A stretch of DNA of 49,383 bases from Chitinophagaceae bacterium. GTDB taxonomy: Bacteria > Bacteroidota > Bacteroidia > Chitinophagales > Chitinophagaceae. Made by a program: the position numbers and the translations under genes. Positions 1 to 8,393 of this stretch are shown one piece after another; the first letter of the stretch is position 1; each line of letters begins with the position of its first letter. The notes below the pieces were generated by a model, which saw only the letters and a list, made by a program, of their open reading frames with translations, searched no databases and had not been told where the DNA came from. The stretch lies in the NCBI GenBank assembly GCA_020848815.1, contig JADLHL010000189.1, positions 1-49,383 on the forward strand, given 5' to 3'.

Positions 1-324
1 CAATACCCCCACCAATCACCGAAATCACTCTCCCAATCCCATTTGATTTACCTCCATACAACACCAAAACCAACACCAATAATCCTGCAACAATAATGTG
101 AAGGTGATTATAGAAGATGATTGTATTTGTTTACTTTTCATTTGTATAACACGGCTATAAGGTGTAAGCCTTTTACGATCTCAGGCATGTTCACTCAACC
201 TAAGTTGCAGTCATCAAGATTGTATCCAGAGTATAGTTCAACGTACAACTTGTATTATATTTATTTTGATACCATTTTACTGATGAAAATATTTTAGTGT
301 AATAAAGGTTATTCAACCACGTTT
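1..324. other. Non-coding left edge
   Basis: No gene can be supported here. The stretch is AT-rich, and stop codons interrupt every frame of useful length. One minus-strand frame (about 117 down to 1) reads as a short hydrophobic, glycine-containing peptide open to the left edge. It has no ATG, only possible TTG or ATT starts, so it could be the start of a small membrane protein cut by the window or chance. Confidence 0.4.
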
Positions 325-360
325 AAAAGAAAAAAGAGACTGTCTATCGACAATCTCTTT
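325..360 (-). terminator. Terminator of tRNA-Pro
   Basis: Stem AAAGAGA-TGTC (333-344) pairs with GACA-TCTCTTT (349-360) around a TATC loop, with one mismatch. An A-rich run at 325-335 becomes a U-tract on the minus strand, just downstream of the tRNA. Confidence 0.75.
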
Positions 361-364
361 TCTT

Positions 365-441
365 TGGTCGGGACGACTGGATTCGAACCAGCGACCCCTT
401 GCACCCCATGCAAGTGCGCTACCGGGCTGCGCTACGTCCCG
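365..441 (-). tRNA. tRNA-Pro (GGG)
   Basis: On the minus strand the acceptor arm CGGGACG (441-435) pairs perfectly with CGTCCCG (375-369). The D arm, the anticodon stem CTTGC/GCAAG and the T arm with GGTTCGAATCC all fold. The anticodon loop ATGGGGT places GGG at 34-36, giving proline. The discriminator is A, and the CCA end is encoded (367-365). A strong terminator follows, so it looks like a single-gene transcript. Confidence 0.95.
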
Positions 442-520
442 AACATTTTCGGGCTGCAAAAATAGCGGTATCAGGTAATGCAGCCAAACTTTAATTGTAG
501 AACAATTCGCCATTATAGTG

Positions 521-1408
521 ATGAAAAAAACTTTGATTTCGCTCTTTCTTTTATGGCAATTTTTGTTGCCATTTTCAATGATTGCTCAGCGAATAGACAT
601 CGACTTTTTTGCTGGTATCTGTAATTATCAGGGCGATTTGCAGCCTGCTGTTGTTACCGGGCAAAATGCTAGTGTTGGAGCTGCGGCCATAGTAAAATAT
701 GGGGTAACAGATAATATTTATGTAAGAGCTGGTTTTTCCTTTGGAAGTGTTGCAGGAAATGATGCCAACAATAAGGAATCTCTGAAATTTCGGAACCTCA
801 ATTTTAGAAGTGGCATACAAGAATTTAGTGCTGCTGTTGAATATCGCTTTCTGAGTAGTGAAAAATCTTCTGTGAGACCATACGTTTTTGCTGGCGTTGG
901 TGTGTTCAAGTTTGATCCCTATACATTTACAGGTGCAGCTGGCACAAGGGTGTATTTACAGCCGTTGGGTACAGAAGGGCAAGGTTTAGCAGCCTATCCT
1001 GAAAAGGAAATGTATAAGCTCACTCAGTTTTGTATTCCGTATGGCATGGGTATTAAATGGCAACTCAATTGTAACCTGAATGTTGGATTGGAATTCAGGC
1101 ATACCAAAACTTTCACGGATTATCTAGACGATGTGAGTGGCCGTTATGCAGATCAGAACCTACTACTCAGTGGCAGGGGACCGTTGGCTGTTGATTTGGC
1201 CTGGCGTGGTGATGATTACAATGGTGCGCCTTATCCGGCAGCGAACACCTTGAGAGGAAATGCCGGGCAAAAGGATTGGTACTATTTTGCCGGATTAACT
1301 TTTGGATTAAAACTAAACGATTGTAATTCAGGAAGATTTAGCCTTGGCGGACTATTTAACAGGGGCAAATCTGGTGTAAAAGGTATGGATTGCCCGAAGG
1401 TGTGGTAG
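521..1408 (+). CDS. Outer-membrane beta-barrel protein (DUF6089-like)
   Basis: Predicted exported beta-barrel of about 295 residues. A signal peptide (MKK, hydrophobic core, ending near IAQ) is followed by alternating beta-strand segments. The mature start RIDIDFFAGICNYQGDLQP resembles the first strand of the DUF6089 family of Bacteroidota outer-membrane proteins (family assignment by eye). Internal segments such as AAVEYRFL, PYVFAGVGVF and GLEFRHTKTFTDYLDDVSG are typical barrel strands and turns. The start is the ATG at 521, directly after an in-frame GTG at 518 that is less likely. Function is unknown; homologues are often annotated only as outer membrane barrels. It stands alone between tRNA-Pro and a TraB-like gene. 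Confidence 0.8.
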   Translation: MKKTLISLFLLWQFLLPFSMIAQRIDIDFFAGICNYQGDLQPAVVTGQNASVGAAAIVKYGVTDNIYVRAGFSFGSVAGNDANNKESLKFRNLNFRSGIQEFSAAVEYRFLSSEKSSVRPYVFAGVGVFKFDPYTFTGAAGTRVYLQPLGTEGQGLAAYPEKEMYKLTQFCIPYGMGIKWQLNCNLNVGLEFRHTKTFTDYLDDVSGRYADQNLLLSGRGPLAVDLAWRGDDYNGAPYPAANTLRGNAGQKDWYYFAGLTFGLKLNDCNSGRFSLGGLFNRGKSGVKGMDCPKVW

Positions 1409-1595
1409 GTAGAAAAAAGAAAAGGAGGCTAGACAGCCCCCATTTTCAAAACCCTAAACCCTTAAACAGTTATGAAAGTACAAAGTCCGTGCCAAAAATT
1501 GTATATACTACAAATAATAAATTATTTATTTAAAGTGTCATTTGCCTCATTAATAACTTAATGTATTGATAAACAATTCAATAGGATCAATCTTC

Positions 1596-2516
1596 ATGAA
1601 AAAAAATATTATTTCTCCGCTTGTTTCCTTTTTTAGTTTGCTGTTTTTAGGCTGTACTGCTCAGGCTCCGATAGCAGAAAACAGCACACCGCAAACCCTG
1701 CTTTGGCGTATATCCGGCAATCAATTGGCCAGGCCTTCTTATTTGTTTGGCACCATGCACATTATGTGTGCCAAGGATGCAATTGTTTCGCCCCAATTGC
1801 AGCAGGTACTCGATAGTGCCAAACAGGTGTATTTCGAAGTTGACCTGGATAATATGGTAGAGATGATTGCGTCGATGAAAGCGATGGCGATGCAAAATGG
1901 GGTGACCATAAAAGATTTACTTACTCCATCAGAATACGAAAGGGTGTCTACTTACTTTAAAGGGAAGGGGCCTCTGCCCTTTAAAGTGCTGGAGGTGTAC
2001 AAGCCACTATTGTTGAGTGCTATGATTGCAGAGCAAGCCATGCAATGTGAAGCCACCAATGGAATGGAAATGATGATTTTAGCAGAAGCGGCTAAACGCA
2101 AAAAGGAAATTCTCGGTTTGGAAACCATGTCTTACCAAGCTGGGTTGTTTGATAGCATACCCTATGCTACACAGGCAAAAGAATTGCTGAAAGCTATTGA
2201 TAGTGCAGGTGCTGATAATAATACGGAAGTTCAACAGTTATTAGCGGCTTATAAAGCACAAGACCTCGAAAAAATTAATGCACTTACTATTAAAGAAGAA
2301 GGATCGCTGGAAGGTAATCTTGACTTACTGCTGTATGGCCGAAATAGAAACTGGTTACAAAAAATGCCGGCACTGATGAAAGAATCGAGCAATTTATTTG
2401 CCGTAGGCGCCGGGCATTTACCAGGAGAAAATGGCGTCATTCAACTGCTGCGAAATGCCGGATACACGCTTACTCCTTTGCTCAACGAAATGAAGCCATC
2501 GGCTACTGCCAAATAA
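1596..2516 (+). CDS. TraB/GumN family lipoprotein
   Basis: 306 residues. The N-terminus MKKNIIS..SLLFLGC carries a lipobox with Cys near residue 20, so it is probably a membrane-anchored lipoprotein. The TraB/GumN signature is clear: LLWRISGNQLARPSYLFGTMHI near the N-terminus, with the GTMH motif, and the C-terminal FAVGAGHLPGENGVIQLLRNAGY with the conserved GxxH. The family has a TIKI-like metalloprotease fold, but the substrate of bacterial members is unknown, so catalytic activity is inference. The start is the ATG at 1596; an upstream TTG at 1566 would add ten residues before the signal and is less likely. A strong terminator follows. Confidence 0.85.
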   Translation: MKKNIISPLVSFFSLLFLGCTAQAPIAENSTPQTLLWRISGNQLARPSYLFGTMHIMCAKDAIVSPQLQQVLDSAKQVYFEVDLDNMVEMIASMKAMAMQNGVTIKDLLTPSEYERVSTYFKGKGPLPFKVLEVYKPLLLSAMIAEQAMQCEATNGMEMMILAEAAKRKKEILGLETMSYQAGLFDSIPYATQAKELLKAIDSAGADNNTEVQQLLAAYKAQDLEKINALTIKEEGSLEGNLDLLLYGRNRNWLQKMPALMKESSNLFAVGAGHLPGENGVIQLLRNAGYTLTPLLNEMKPSATAK

Positions 2517-2518
2517 GA

Positions 2519-2557
2519 AAAGCCCGGAGGAATTTATCCTGCCGGGCTTTTTATTTT
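2519..2557 (+). terminator. Terminator after the TraB-like gene
   Basis: Stem AGCCCGG (2521-2527) pairs with CCGGGCT (2542-2548), reinforced by inner AGGA/TCCT pairing, and is followed by TTTTATTTT. It lies between convergent genes and may also serve ndk from the other side. Confidence 0.85.
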
Positions 2558-2572
2558 CTATCGTTTTCTATA

Positions 2573-2989
2573 TTAAAAACGTTCGAAAGCAGAGAAGAAG
2601 AAGTTGCCTTCGATGGCAGCATTTTCATCGCTGTCGCTACCGTGTACAGCGTTTTCGCCTACGCTGCGGGCAAAACGCTTACGGATGGTACCCTCTTCTG
2701 CATTGGCAGGGTTGGTAGCACCAATGAGTGTCCGAAAATCGGCCACTGCATTTTCTTTTTCCAAGATAGCGGCAACAATTGGGCCACTGCTCATGAACTC
2801 GGTGAGTTCGCCAAAGAAAGGACGCTCTTTATGTACGGCATAAAACTCGCCAGCCTTCTCCATACTGAGGCGGGTTTGCTTCATGGCCACAATTTTAAAA
2901 CCAGCTTTAATAATTTGGTCCAAGATAGCACCGGCATGACCATCGGCCATCGCATCGGGCTTAATCATGGTAAAAGTACGATTACTCAT
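2573..2989 (-). CDS. ndk: Nucleoside diphosphate kinase
   Basis: 138 residues, the usual family length. It transfers the gamma-phosphate from ATP to NDPs through a phosphohistidine in the cytoplasm. The start [11 protein letters not shown] is the family signature, and the active-site motif NAVHGSDS puts the catalytic histidine at 116. The ATP-binding Arg/Asn-rich region ([17 protein letters not shown]) is intact. It is the last gene of a minus-strand run and has its own candidate promoter box (3009-3016), about 20 bases before the ATG. Confidence 0.97.
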   Translation of the reverse strand: MSNRTFTMIKPDAMADGHAGAILDQIIKAGFKIVAMKQTRLSMEKAGEFYAVHKERPFFGELTEFMSSGPIVAAILEKENAVADFRTLIGATNPANAEEGTIRKRFARSVGENAVHGSDSDENAAIEGNFFFSAFERF

Positions 2990-3008
2990 AGTGTTGCAAT
3001 TTGAGGCG

Positions 3009-3016
3009 CAAAGGTA
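3009..3016 (-). promoter_or_regulatory. TAnnTTTG promoter box of ndk
   Basis: On the minus strand this reads TACCTTTG, followed by CGCCTCAAATTG and then the ndk ATG 19 bases later. It matches the Bacteroidota -7 consensus TAnnTTTG. The 12 bases TTTGCGCCTCAA recur exactly at the rplY promoter. No -33 element was identified. Confidence 0.55.
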
Positions 3017-3070
3017 AGCGCCACCAGCACTGCAGCGAAAGGAATCTGGTATTTTCTGCGTTAAAAAAAG

Positions 3071-4477
3071 CTAGAGCAGAATGCCCTGCAAAAAGAGGTA
3101 GGCCACGGAAAAATAAATAACCAACCCTGTTACATCCACTAGTGTGGCCACAAATGGGGCAGAACTCACCGCAGGGTCAGCGCCCAGTTTTTTCAATGCC
3201 AATGGCAGCATGGAGCCGCTGAGTGTACCCCACAGTACAATACCCAATAGGGTGATGCCAACAGTTAAACCAACCAAATGGTAATGATCGCCGTACACAT
3301 TGGGGAAAATGGCATGCCACACCAATATGCGGAAATAGCCAACTACACCCAATACCGTACCCAACATCAGCCCACTTAAAATCTCTCTTTTAAAAACCCG
3401 CCACCAATCTGTTATGGCTACGTCGCCCGTGGCCAATGCCTGAATAATAAGGGTACTGGCCTGGCTGCCGGTATTGCCGCCGCTACTAATGATGAGCGGA
3501 ATGAAAAGGGCCAGCACCACTGCCTTGGCAATTTCTTCTTCAAAATATTGCATCACCGATGCTGTAAGCATTTCGCCCAAAAACAAAATCACCAACCATC
3601 CTACCCGTTTTTGAAACAGCTTCCAAACAGAAGTATCGAGGTAGGGTTCATCCAAGGCCTCGGTACCACCAATTTTTTGCATGTCCTCGCTGTACTCTTC
3701 GGTAGCTACCCACAGAATATCATCGATGGTAACAATGCCGAGCAGCTTTTCCGTTTTGCTCACTACCGGCAGGGCTACGCGGTTATTCATTTTAAACACA
3801 TCCGACGCCACTTCCTGGTCATCATCGGCATGCAATACAATCACACGGCCATCTATGAGCTCATTAATTTTTTTATCGGGAGAAGATAAAATAATGTCCC
3901 TGATTTTGATGTCGTCAACAAGATTGCCGTCTTCATCAATTACATAAATCACATCAATGGTTTCGGAGTCTTTGCCGAAACGACGAATAAGCTCAATAGA
4001 TTCTGCAACAGTATTGTGTTCGTACACCCACACGTAGTCGGGCGTCATCAATCGGCCCACGCTGTTTTCGGGATAGCCGAGCAAACTGAGGGTGGTTTTC
4101 CTTTCAGATGGATTCAGCAATTTGATGAGCTCCCGCACCACGCTGCTGGGTAGTTCTTCCAAAAAGTCGGTACGGTCATCCGCACTCAGTTCGTTCAGCA
4201 GCTCGGCTGTTTTAAAAGGAGGAAGTTCTGTGATAATGCGTTTCTGCTCGGCGAGGTCAAGAATTTTGAACACACTGGCCGCCCGGTGAATAGAAAGGCT
4301 GGCAATAATTTGTGCTTCATATTCTTCATAGGCATACACCAGGTTGGCCACGTCGCTGATGTTCTGATCATTCAGAAATTCGGCGATGGCCAGCTTGTCC
4401 GCTTCGGCTATCAACGCTTCAAATTGTTCGTTGATAGTGAGGGCTTGTTCCAGTTCCTGCTGCAGCTCTTCCGACAT
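3071..4477 (-). CDS. mgtE: Magnesium transporter MgtE
   Basis: 468 residues, full length for MgtE, an inner-membrane Mg2+ channel gated by cytosolic Mg2+. The order is: N-terminal helical domain with repeats (residues about 1-135, including FLEELPSSVVRELIKLL); two CBS domains (about 140-265, including GRLMTPDYVWV and GIVTIDDI); a connecting helix; then a five-helix membrane domain (about 290-468). Signature stretches SSGGNTGSQAS and DPAVSSAPF are present, and TLVDVTG near the end carries the pore Asp (about D448). It lies 59 bases downstream of ispE on the same strand and may be co-transcribed with it. Confidence 0.96.
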   Translation of the reverse strand: MSEELQQELEQALTINEQFEALIAEADKLAIAEFLNDQNISDVANLVYAYEEYEAQIIASLSIHRAASVFKILDLAEQKRIITELPPFKTAELLNELSADDRTDFLEELPSSVVRELIKLLNPSERKTTLSLLGYPENSVGRLMTPDYVWVYEHNTVAESIELIRRFGKDSETIDVIYVIDEDGNLVDDIKIRDIILSSPDKKINELIDGRVIVLHADDDQEVASDVFKMNNRVALPVVSKTEKLLGIVTIDDILWVATEEYSEDMQKIGGTEALDEPYLDTSVWKLFQKRVGWLVILFLGEMLTASVMQYFEEEIAKAVVLALFIPLIISSGGNTGSQASTLIIQALATGDVAITDWWRVFKREILSGLMLGTVLGVVGYFRILVWHAIFPNVYGDHYHLVGLTVGITLLGIVLWGTLSGSMLPLALKKLGADPAVSSAPFVATLVDVTGLVIYFSVAYLFLQGILL

Positions 4478-4536
4478 GCGATAAAGTTAACTGTTGGGTG
4501 GGCAAACTAAGTCAAAAAATGGCAGTGCCAACCGAA

Positions 4537-5355
4537 TCACGACAATTTAATCTTGCGTATCCAGCAGTGGGGAAACGGTGAAAAATCAGGCAAGGTTTGA
4601 TGCCCTTCAAACAACGCAAAACAAGTGCTGCCGCTGCCACTCATGGCGGCATACACCGCTTGATGCGTGTAGGCATAATGCACAATTTCGGCAACAGTAG
4701 GATATGCCTGCCCCACTGCTTTTTCAAAATCATTTTTCACTACATGCTGCCATTCTTTTACCGGAAGCGTAGCTATTTCTTGCAAAGAAAAAGCCGGAGG
4801 TTGTGGCGTAATTTGTTTGAAAGCCCAGCCCGTATTGACATGAATACCCGGATTGATGAGTACCAACTGATAACCACTTAATGGCAACGACAATGGCTCC
4901 ATCATTTCGCCACGGCTCCAGGCAAAACAAGGTAGATTCAAAATAAAAAAAGGACAATCGCTACCCAATTGCAGCGCCATATCAATAAGCTGCGATTGGC
5001 TAAACCCGAGCCCGAATTTTTTATTGAGTAAGAGCAATGTATGGGCTCCATCGCTGCTGCCACCACCCAGCCCGGCACCCATGGGAATGGTTTTGTGCAA
5101 ATGCATTTTTACAGTGGGCAAATCCGGTTGAATGGACCTCACCAATTGCAAAGCTTTTACACAAAGATTGTTGCTGCTGTTGCCATCAATGCTGAGGCCG
5201 GTTTGCACAAATGCATCTTCGTGGTGTGGCACTACTTCCAGTACATCATGCACAGGTACGGGGTAAAACACCGTTTCCAAATCATGATAACCATCTTCCC
5301 GCTTTCGCACAATATTGAGGCCAATATTGATTTTGCAATTGGGAAAAATGACCAT
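4537..5355 (-). CDS. ispE: 4-diphosphocytidyl-2-C-methyl-D-erythritol kinase
   Basis: 272 residues, a GHMP kinase of the non-mevalonate isoprenoid pathway that phosphorylates CDP-ME at the 2-hydroxyl with ATP. N-terminal PNCKINIGLNIVRKREDGYHDLETVF is characteristic, with Lys8 as the likely catalytic lysine. The glycine-rich ATP loop PMGAGLGGGSSDGA is at 91-104. GSDCPFF near residue 132 carries the catalytic Asp, and AAMSGSGSTCFALF is the C-terminal GHMP motif. The gene is 29 bases downstream of the bifunctional nuclease gene, suggesting a small operon with mgtE after it. Confidence 0.95.
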   Translation of the reverse strand: MVIFPNCKINIGLNIVRKREDGYHDLETVFYPVPVHDVLEVVPHHEDAFVQTGLSIDGNSSNNLCVKALQLVRSIQPDLPTVKMHLHKTIPMGAGLGGGSSDGAHTLLLLNKKFGLGFSQSQLIDMALQLGSDCPFFILNLPCFAWSRGEMMEPLSLPLSGYQLVLINPGIHVNTGWAFKQITPQPPAFSLQEIATLPVKEWQHVVKNDFEKAVGQAYPTVAEIVHYAYTHQAVYAAMSGSGSTCFALFEGHQTLPDFSPFPHCWIRKIKLS

Positions 5356-5384
5356 GCGGTATTGCTATAAAATAAGGGTGAAAA

Positions 5385-5993
5385 TTAGCGACCGGTTTTC
5401 CGGTTGTTGATTTCATTGCGAATGGCGGCTGCTTTGATATAGTCTTCAATGGCTACCATTTCATCGAGCAACTCTTGCAACTGTAGTAGAGACATGCGGC
5501 TGTAATCATCGCCTTCTACAGGCACAGGTTCTTCTTCCTTGGCCGTTTTTTTCTTTTTGCTTCCACTGGCACTGGAGGAAGTGCCTTCCACATGCAAGCT
5601 TGCCTCTTCGATAATGTGGTTGTATGTATAAATAGGACAACCATAACGAACCGCCAAGGCCAATGCATCACTGGTTCTACTGTCTATTTCAATAGTATCG
5701 TTGGCTGCATTGCATACCAGTTTCGAATAAAAAATACCCTCCTGCAAATCAGAAATGACAATTTCCTGGAGCTCGATATTAAAAGCCAGCATGAAATTTT
5801 TCATGAGGTCATGCGTCAACGGCCGGCTGGGTTGAATGTGTTCCAGTACCACGGCAATGGCCTGAGCTTCAAAGCCCCCAATCACAATAGGAATGCGACG
5901 GGTACCATTCACTTCTCCCAACACCACGGCATAGGAATTCGTATTGGTAATACTGTGGGAAAGCGCTACTATTTCCAGTTCTATCTTGTGCAT
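5385..5993 (-). CDS. Bifunctional nuclease family protein (DUF151 + UVR motif)
   Basis: 202 residues. The N-terminal BFN/DUF151 domain (about 2-130) includes LGEVNGTRRIPIVIGGFEAQAIA, SRPLTHDLM and IDSRTSDALALAVRYGCPIY, the conserved core of the family. A Lys/Glu-rich linker (about 142-165) leads to a UvrB/UvrC-like helical hairpin (QLQELLDEMVAIEDYIKAA, about 171-200). The plant founder has DNase/RNase activity; the role of the bacterial proteins is not well defined. The start is the ATG at 5993; an upstream extension to 6080 reads as non-family sequence and would run into the etfA terminator region. Confidence 0.88.
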   Translation of the reverse strand: MHKIELEIVALSHSITNTNSYAVVLGEVNGTRRIPIVIGGFEAQAIAVVLEHIQPSRPLTHDLMKNFMLAFNIELQEIVISDLQEGIFYSKLVCNAANDTIEIDSRTSDALALAVRYGCPIYTYNHIIEEASLHVEGTSSSASGSKKKKTAKEEEPVPVEGDDYSRMSLLQLQELLDEMVAIEDYIKAAAIRNEINNRKTGR

Positions 5994-6066
5994 GATCGGC
6001 GCAAAAATACATGAAATGCCTGTTAGAAAGCGCCAATGCCAGCGAGTGCCGGCACACTTTTCCCAA

Positions 6067-6097
6067 CAAAAAAGCCACACCCGCAGGTGTGACTTTT
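6067..6097 (-). terminator. Terminator after etfA
   Basis: On the minus strand AAAG-T-CACACC (6096-6086) pairs with GGTGTG-G-CTTT (6081-6071) around TGCG, with a U-G wobble, and is followed by TTTTTTG. It lies 22 bases past the etfA stop, separating etf from the nuclease gene. Confidence 0.8.
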
Positions 6098-6118
6098 CTA
6101 ACCAAAATCCGAAAGGCT

Positions 6119-7084
6119 TTATGCAATGCCCTTCAGCTTCTTCACGGCTTCTGTGAGTTTGGGTACCACATCAAAGGCGTCGCCCACAATTCCGTAATCC
6201 GCTGCTTTGAAGAAAGGCGCTTCCGGATCTTTATTGATAACTACAATGGTTTTGCTACGGTTTACACCGGCCAGGTGCTGAATAGCACCACTAATGCCAA
6301 TGGCTATGTACAGGTTAGGAGCGATGGCGCCACCGGTTTGGCCCACATGCTCGTGGTGCGGACGCCAATGCGCATCAGCTACAGGGCGGCTACAAGCTGT
6401 TGAAGCACCCATGGCCTTGGCCAGGTCTTCCACCAGTCCCCAGTTTTCGGGGCCTTTGAGGCCACGGCCACCACTTACAACCAGCTCGGCTTCGCCCAAG
6501 GGTACTGTGCCGGTTACTTTTTCTACGGCGGTCACTTTTATTTTTCCGCTGTCAGCAGGCAGGCTTACAGCAGTTACTGCTGCAGTACCACCTGTGGCAT
6601 GAACGCCAAAAGCATTGGGGCTGAGGGCAATGATTTTTACATCGGTCAGTAGTTGCACGTTGGCGTAAGCCTTGGCGCTGAACACGTTTTTCTTTACCAC
6701 AAAACCATTGCTTGTATCGGGCAGGGCAATGGCGCCGCTTACCAAACCTGCTTTCAGGTTGGCACTGAGGCGGGGAGCTAAGGCTTTGCCGCTGGTGTTG
6801 CTGCTGAACACAATCACTTTGGCACCAGCCTGTGTAGCCAATGCCGCAATGGCTTTAGTATACACCTGTGCATCAAACTGATTGAAAGCCGCGTTGGCAT
6901 CGTGGTGTACTTTGCTCACACCATGGTTGCCCAAGGCTTCGAGGGAAGCATTGTCTACAGCGCCGAGTACAACTGCTTCGGCAGTGGTACCGAGTTGGGC
7001 AGCGAGTTTACTACCATAGCTCAGCGCTTCGAAAGTGGATTTTTTTATTTGACCATCGGCCTGATCGGCGAATATGAGTACCAT
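6119..7084 (-). CDS. etfA: Electron transfer flavoprotein, alpha subunit
   Basis: 321 residues. It pairs with EtfB to carry electrons from acyl-CoA and other dehydrogenases toward the quinone pool via FAD. The C-terminal FAD-binding domain is typical: SRPVADAHW, then EHVGQTGGAIAPNLYIAIGISG, AIQHLAG and INKDPEAPFFKAADYGIVGD. The N-terminal domain (MVLIFADQADGQIKKSTFEALSYG) has the AANH-like alpha/beta fold sequence. The start is the ATG at 7084; the TTG at 7096 adds four residues and is less likely. It follows etfB by 132 bases, a spacer that contains a 7-base periodic array. Confidence 0.96.
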   Translation of the reverse strand: MVLIFADQADGQIKKSTFEALSYGSKLAAQLGTTAEAVVLGAVDNASLEALGNHGVSKVHHDANAAFNQFDAQVYTKAIAALATQAGAKVIVFSSNTSGKALAPRLSANLKAGLVSGAIALPDTSNGFVVKKNVFSAKAYANVQLLTDVKIIALSPNAFGVHATGGTAAVTAVSLPADSGKIKVTAVEKVTGTVPLGEAELVVSGGRGLKGPENWGLVEDLAKAMGASTACSRPVADAHWRPHHEHVGQTGGAIAPNLYIAIGISGAIQHLAGVNRSKTIVVINKDPEAPFFKAADYGIVGDAFDVVPKLTEAVKKLKGIA

Positions 7085-7113
7085 AAAATTTGACAATTTG
7101 GAAATGAGAAAAT

Positions 7114-7141
7114 GCTTAGCGCTTAAGGCTTAGGGCGAAAG
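7114..7141. repeat. 7-base periodic array GCTTARS (etf spacer, left)
   Basis: Four in-register heptamers: GCTTAGC (7114), GCTTAAG (7121), GCTTAGG (7128) and a diverged GCGAAAG (7135). The array sits between etfB and etfA, upstream of the etfA start. Confidence 0.55.
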
Positions 7142-7175
7142 GAATCAAAGAATCCGGTTGGAATTTCTTCAAAGC

Positions 7176-7210
7176 CTTCAGCTTAGTGCTTTCAGCCTTC
7201 AGCCTTCAGC
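7176..7210. repeat. 7-base periodic array YTTCAGC (etf spacer, right)
   Basis: Five in-register heptamers: CTTCAGC, TTAGTGC, TTTCAGC, CTTCAGC, CTTCAGC, starting at 7176, 7183, 7190, 7197 and 7204. On the minus strand this is a GCTGAAG run beginning 6 bases after the etfB stop. Confidence 0.65.
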
Positions 7211-7216
7211 TTGGTT

Positions 7217-7960
7217 TTATATCACTTTCGCTTCTTCGTGCAGCAAGCGAATAAGCTCTTCGGGGGTATCGGCAGATACGAGCTTCACGCCACTTTTTGC
7301 CGGAGGCATTTCGAAAGACACTACGGTGGTGAGGGCTTCTACTGCTACCGGTTCTTTTACCGCCAAAGGCTTGGTGCGGGCTCCCATAATGCCTTTCATG
7401 TTGGGAATGCGCTGTTCGGCCATTCCTTTCTGGCAGCTTACCACCAGCGGCAATGAGGTTTCCAGTTTTTCTTCGCCACCTTCTATTTCGCGGCTCAGGC
7501 TTGCGGTACCACCAGCAATGTCGAGCTTGGTGGCCAGGCTTACAAAAGGCTGGTTGAGCAGTTCGGCTACCATGCCGCCAATGCTGCTGCCGTTGTAATC
7601 GATGGTTTCTTTACCAGTGAGTACGAGGTCGTAACTACCTTCGGTTGCTACCGCAGCTATTTGGCTGGCAATATAAAAGCTGTCGCTGCTTTCGGCGTTT
7701 ACCCGAATGGCATCGTCGCCGCCAATGGCCAGGGCCTTGCGCATGATGGGCTCGGCATCGGCCGCACCAACTGTGAGCAGGGTAACATGGCTGGCTACAC
7801 CAGCTTCTTTCAATTCGAGGGCACGCACCAACGCATACCATTCGTCGTAGGGATTCACAATAAACTGCACCCCGGCATCAGCAAACTTCGTGTTGTTGTC
7901 GGTGAAGGCTATTTTTGCCGTGGTGTCAGGTGTTTTACTGATACAAACCAGAATTTTCAT
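7217..7960 (-). CDS. etfB: Electron transfer flavoprotein, beta subunit
   Basis: 247 residues. This is the AMP-binding partner of EtfA. The start MKILVCISKTPDTTAKIAF and the segment IVNPYDEWYALVRALELKE are family hallmarks. The AMP-loop region VTLLTVGAADAEPIMRKALAIGGDDAIRV and DLVLTGKETIDYNGSS (the beta-subunit signature) are intact. It is the promoter-proximal gene of the etfB-etfA pair. A TATATTTG box lies at 8009-8016 on this strand, about 50 bases before the ATG. Confidence 0.96.
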   Translation of the reverse strand: MKILVCISKTPDTTAKIAFTDNNTKFADAGVQFIVNPYDEWYALVRALELKEAGVASHVTLLTVGAADAEPIMRKALAIGGDDAIRVNAESSDSFYIASQIAAVATEGSYDLVLTGKETIDYNGSSIGGMVAELLNQPFVSLATKLDIAGGTASLSREIEGGEEKLETSLPLVVSCQKGMAEQRIPNMKGIMGARTKPLAVKEPVAVEALTTVVSFEMPPAKSGVKLVSADTPEELIRLLHEEAKVI

Positions 7961-8008
7961 ATGGCTAAATGATTGATTAGAAAAAATGGTTGTTTATGCA
8001 ACTATTTA

Positions 8009-8016
8009 CAAATATA
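8009..8016 (-). promoter_or_regulatory. TAnnTTTG promoter box of etfBA
   Basis: TATATTTG on the minus strand, 48 bases before the etfB ATG, in the short divergent gap to the TPR gene. It is an exact match to the Bacteroidota -7 consensus; no well-spaced -33 TTG was found. Confidence 0.45.
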
Positions 8017-8068
8017 GCGGAGCAAGGTTGACATGTTCTGCAATTTTGGAGAAATTTTTACCAGCAAC

Positions 8069-8383
8069 ATGCAAAGAATTGACAAATTAAAAGAATACCT
8101 GCAGGCGCAACCCAACGATAGTTTTTTGCAGCATGCGCTGGCATTGGAATACATCAAACTGGGCTATGATGCCTACGCACAACCACTGTTTGAAAATGTG
8201 CTGGCTCACGACCCGACTTATATTGGCACTTATTATCATTTAGCCAAACTGCTGGAGCGTACCGGAGAAAAAGACAAGGCCATTGCCACCTACGAAAAAG
8301 GCATGCAACATGCCAAAGCGGCCCGTGACATGCATGCATACAACGAGCTGCAGGCCGCCTGGGAAGACCTGACTGATTATTAA
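8069..8383 (+). CDS. Tetratricopeptide repeat protein
   Basis: 104 residues from the ATG at 8069 (MQRIDKLKEYL); an ATG at 8033 would add 12 residues of unlikely sequence. It consists of about two TPR units: DSFLQHALALEYIKLGYDAYAQPLFENVLAHDP and TYIGTYYHLAKLLERTGEKDKAIATYEKGM. There is no signal peptide, so it is cytoplasmic and probably a protein-binding adaptor. The stop is 10 bases before the tilS start codon, so the two genes are probably coupled. Specific partners are unknown. Confidence 0.85.
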   Translation: MQRIDKLKEYLQAQPNDSFLQHALALEYIKLGYDAYAQPLFENVLAHDPTYIGTYYHLAKLLERTGEKDKAIATYEKGMQHAKAARDMHAYNELQAAWEDLTDY

Positions 8384-8393
8384 AACTCACCGA

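Noticed and set aside
1-117. Hydrophobic minus-strand reading at the left edge
   Set aside because: No ATG and too short to judge; recorded only as an edge note.
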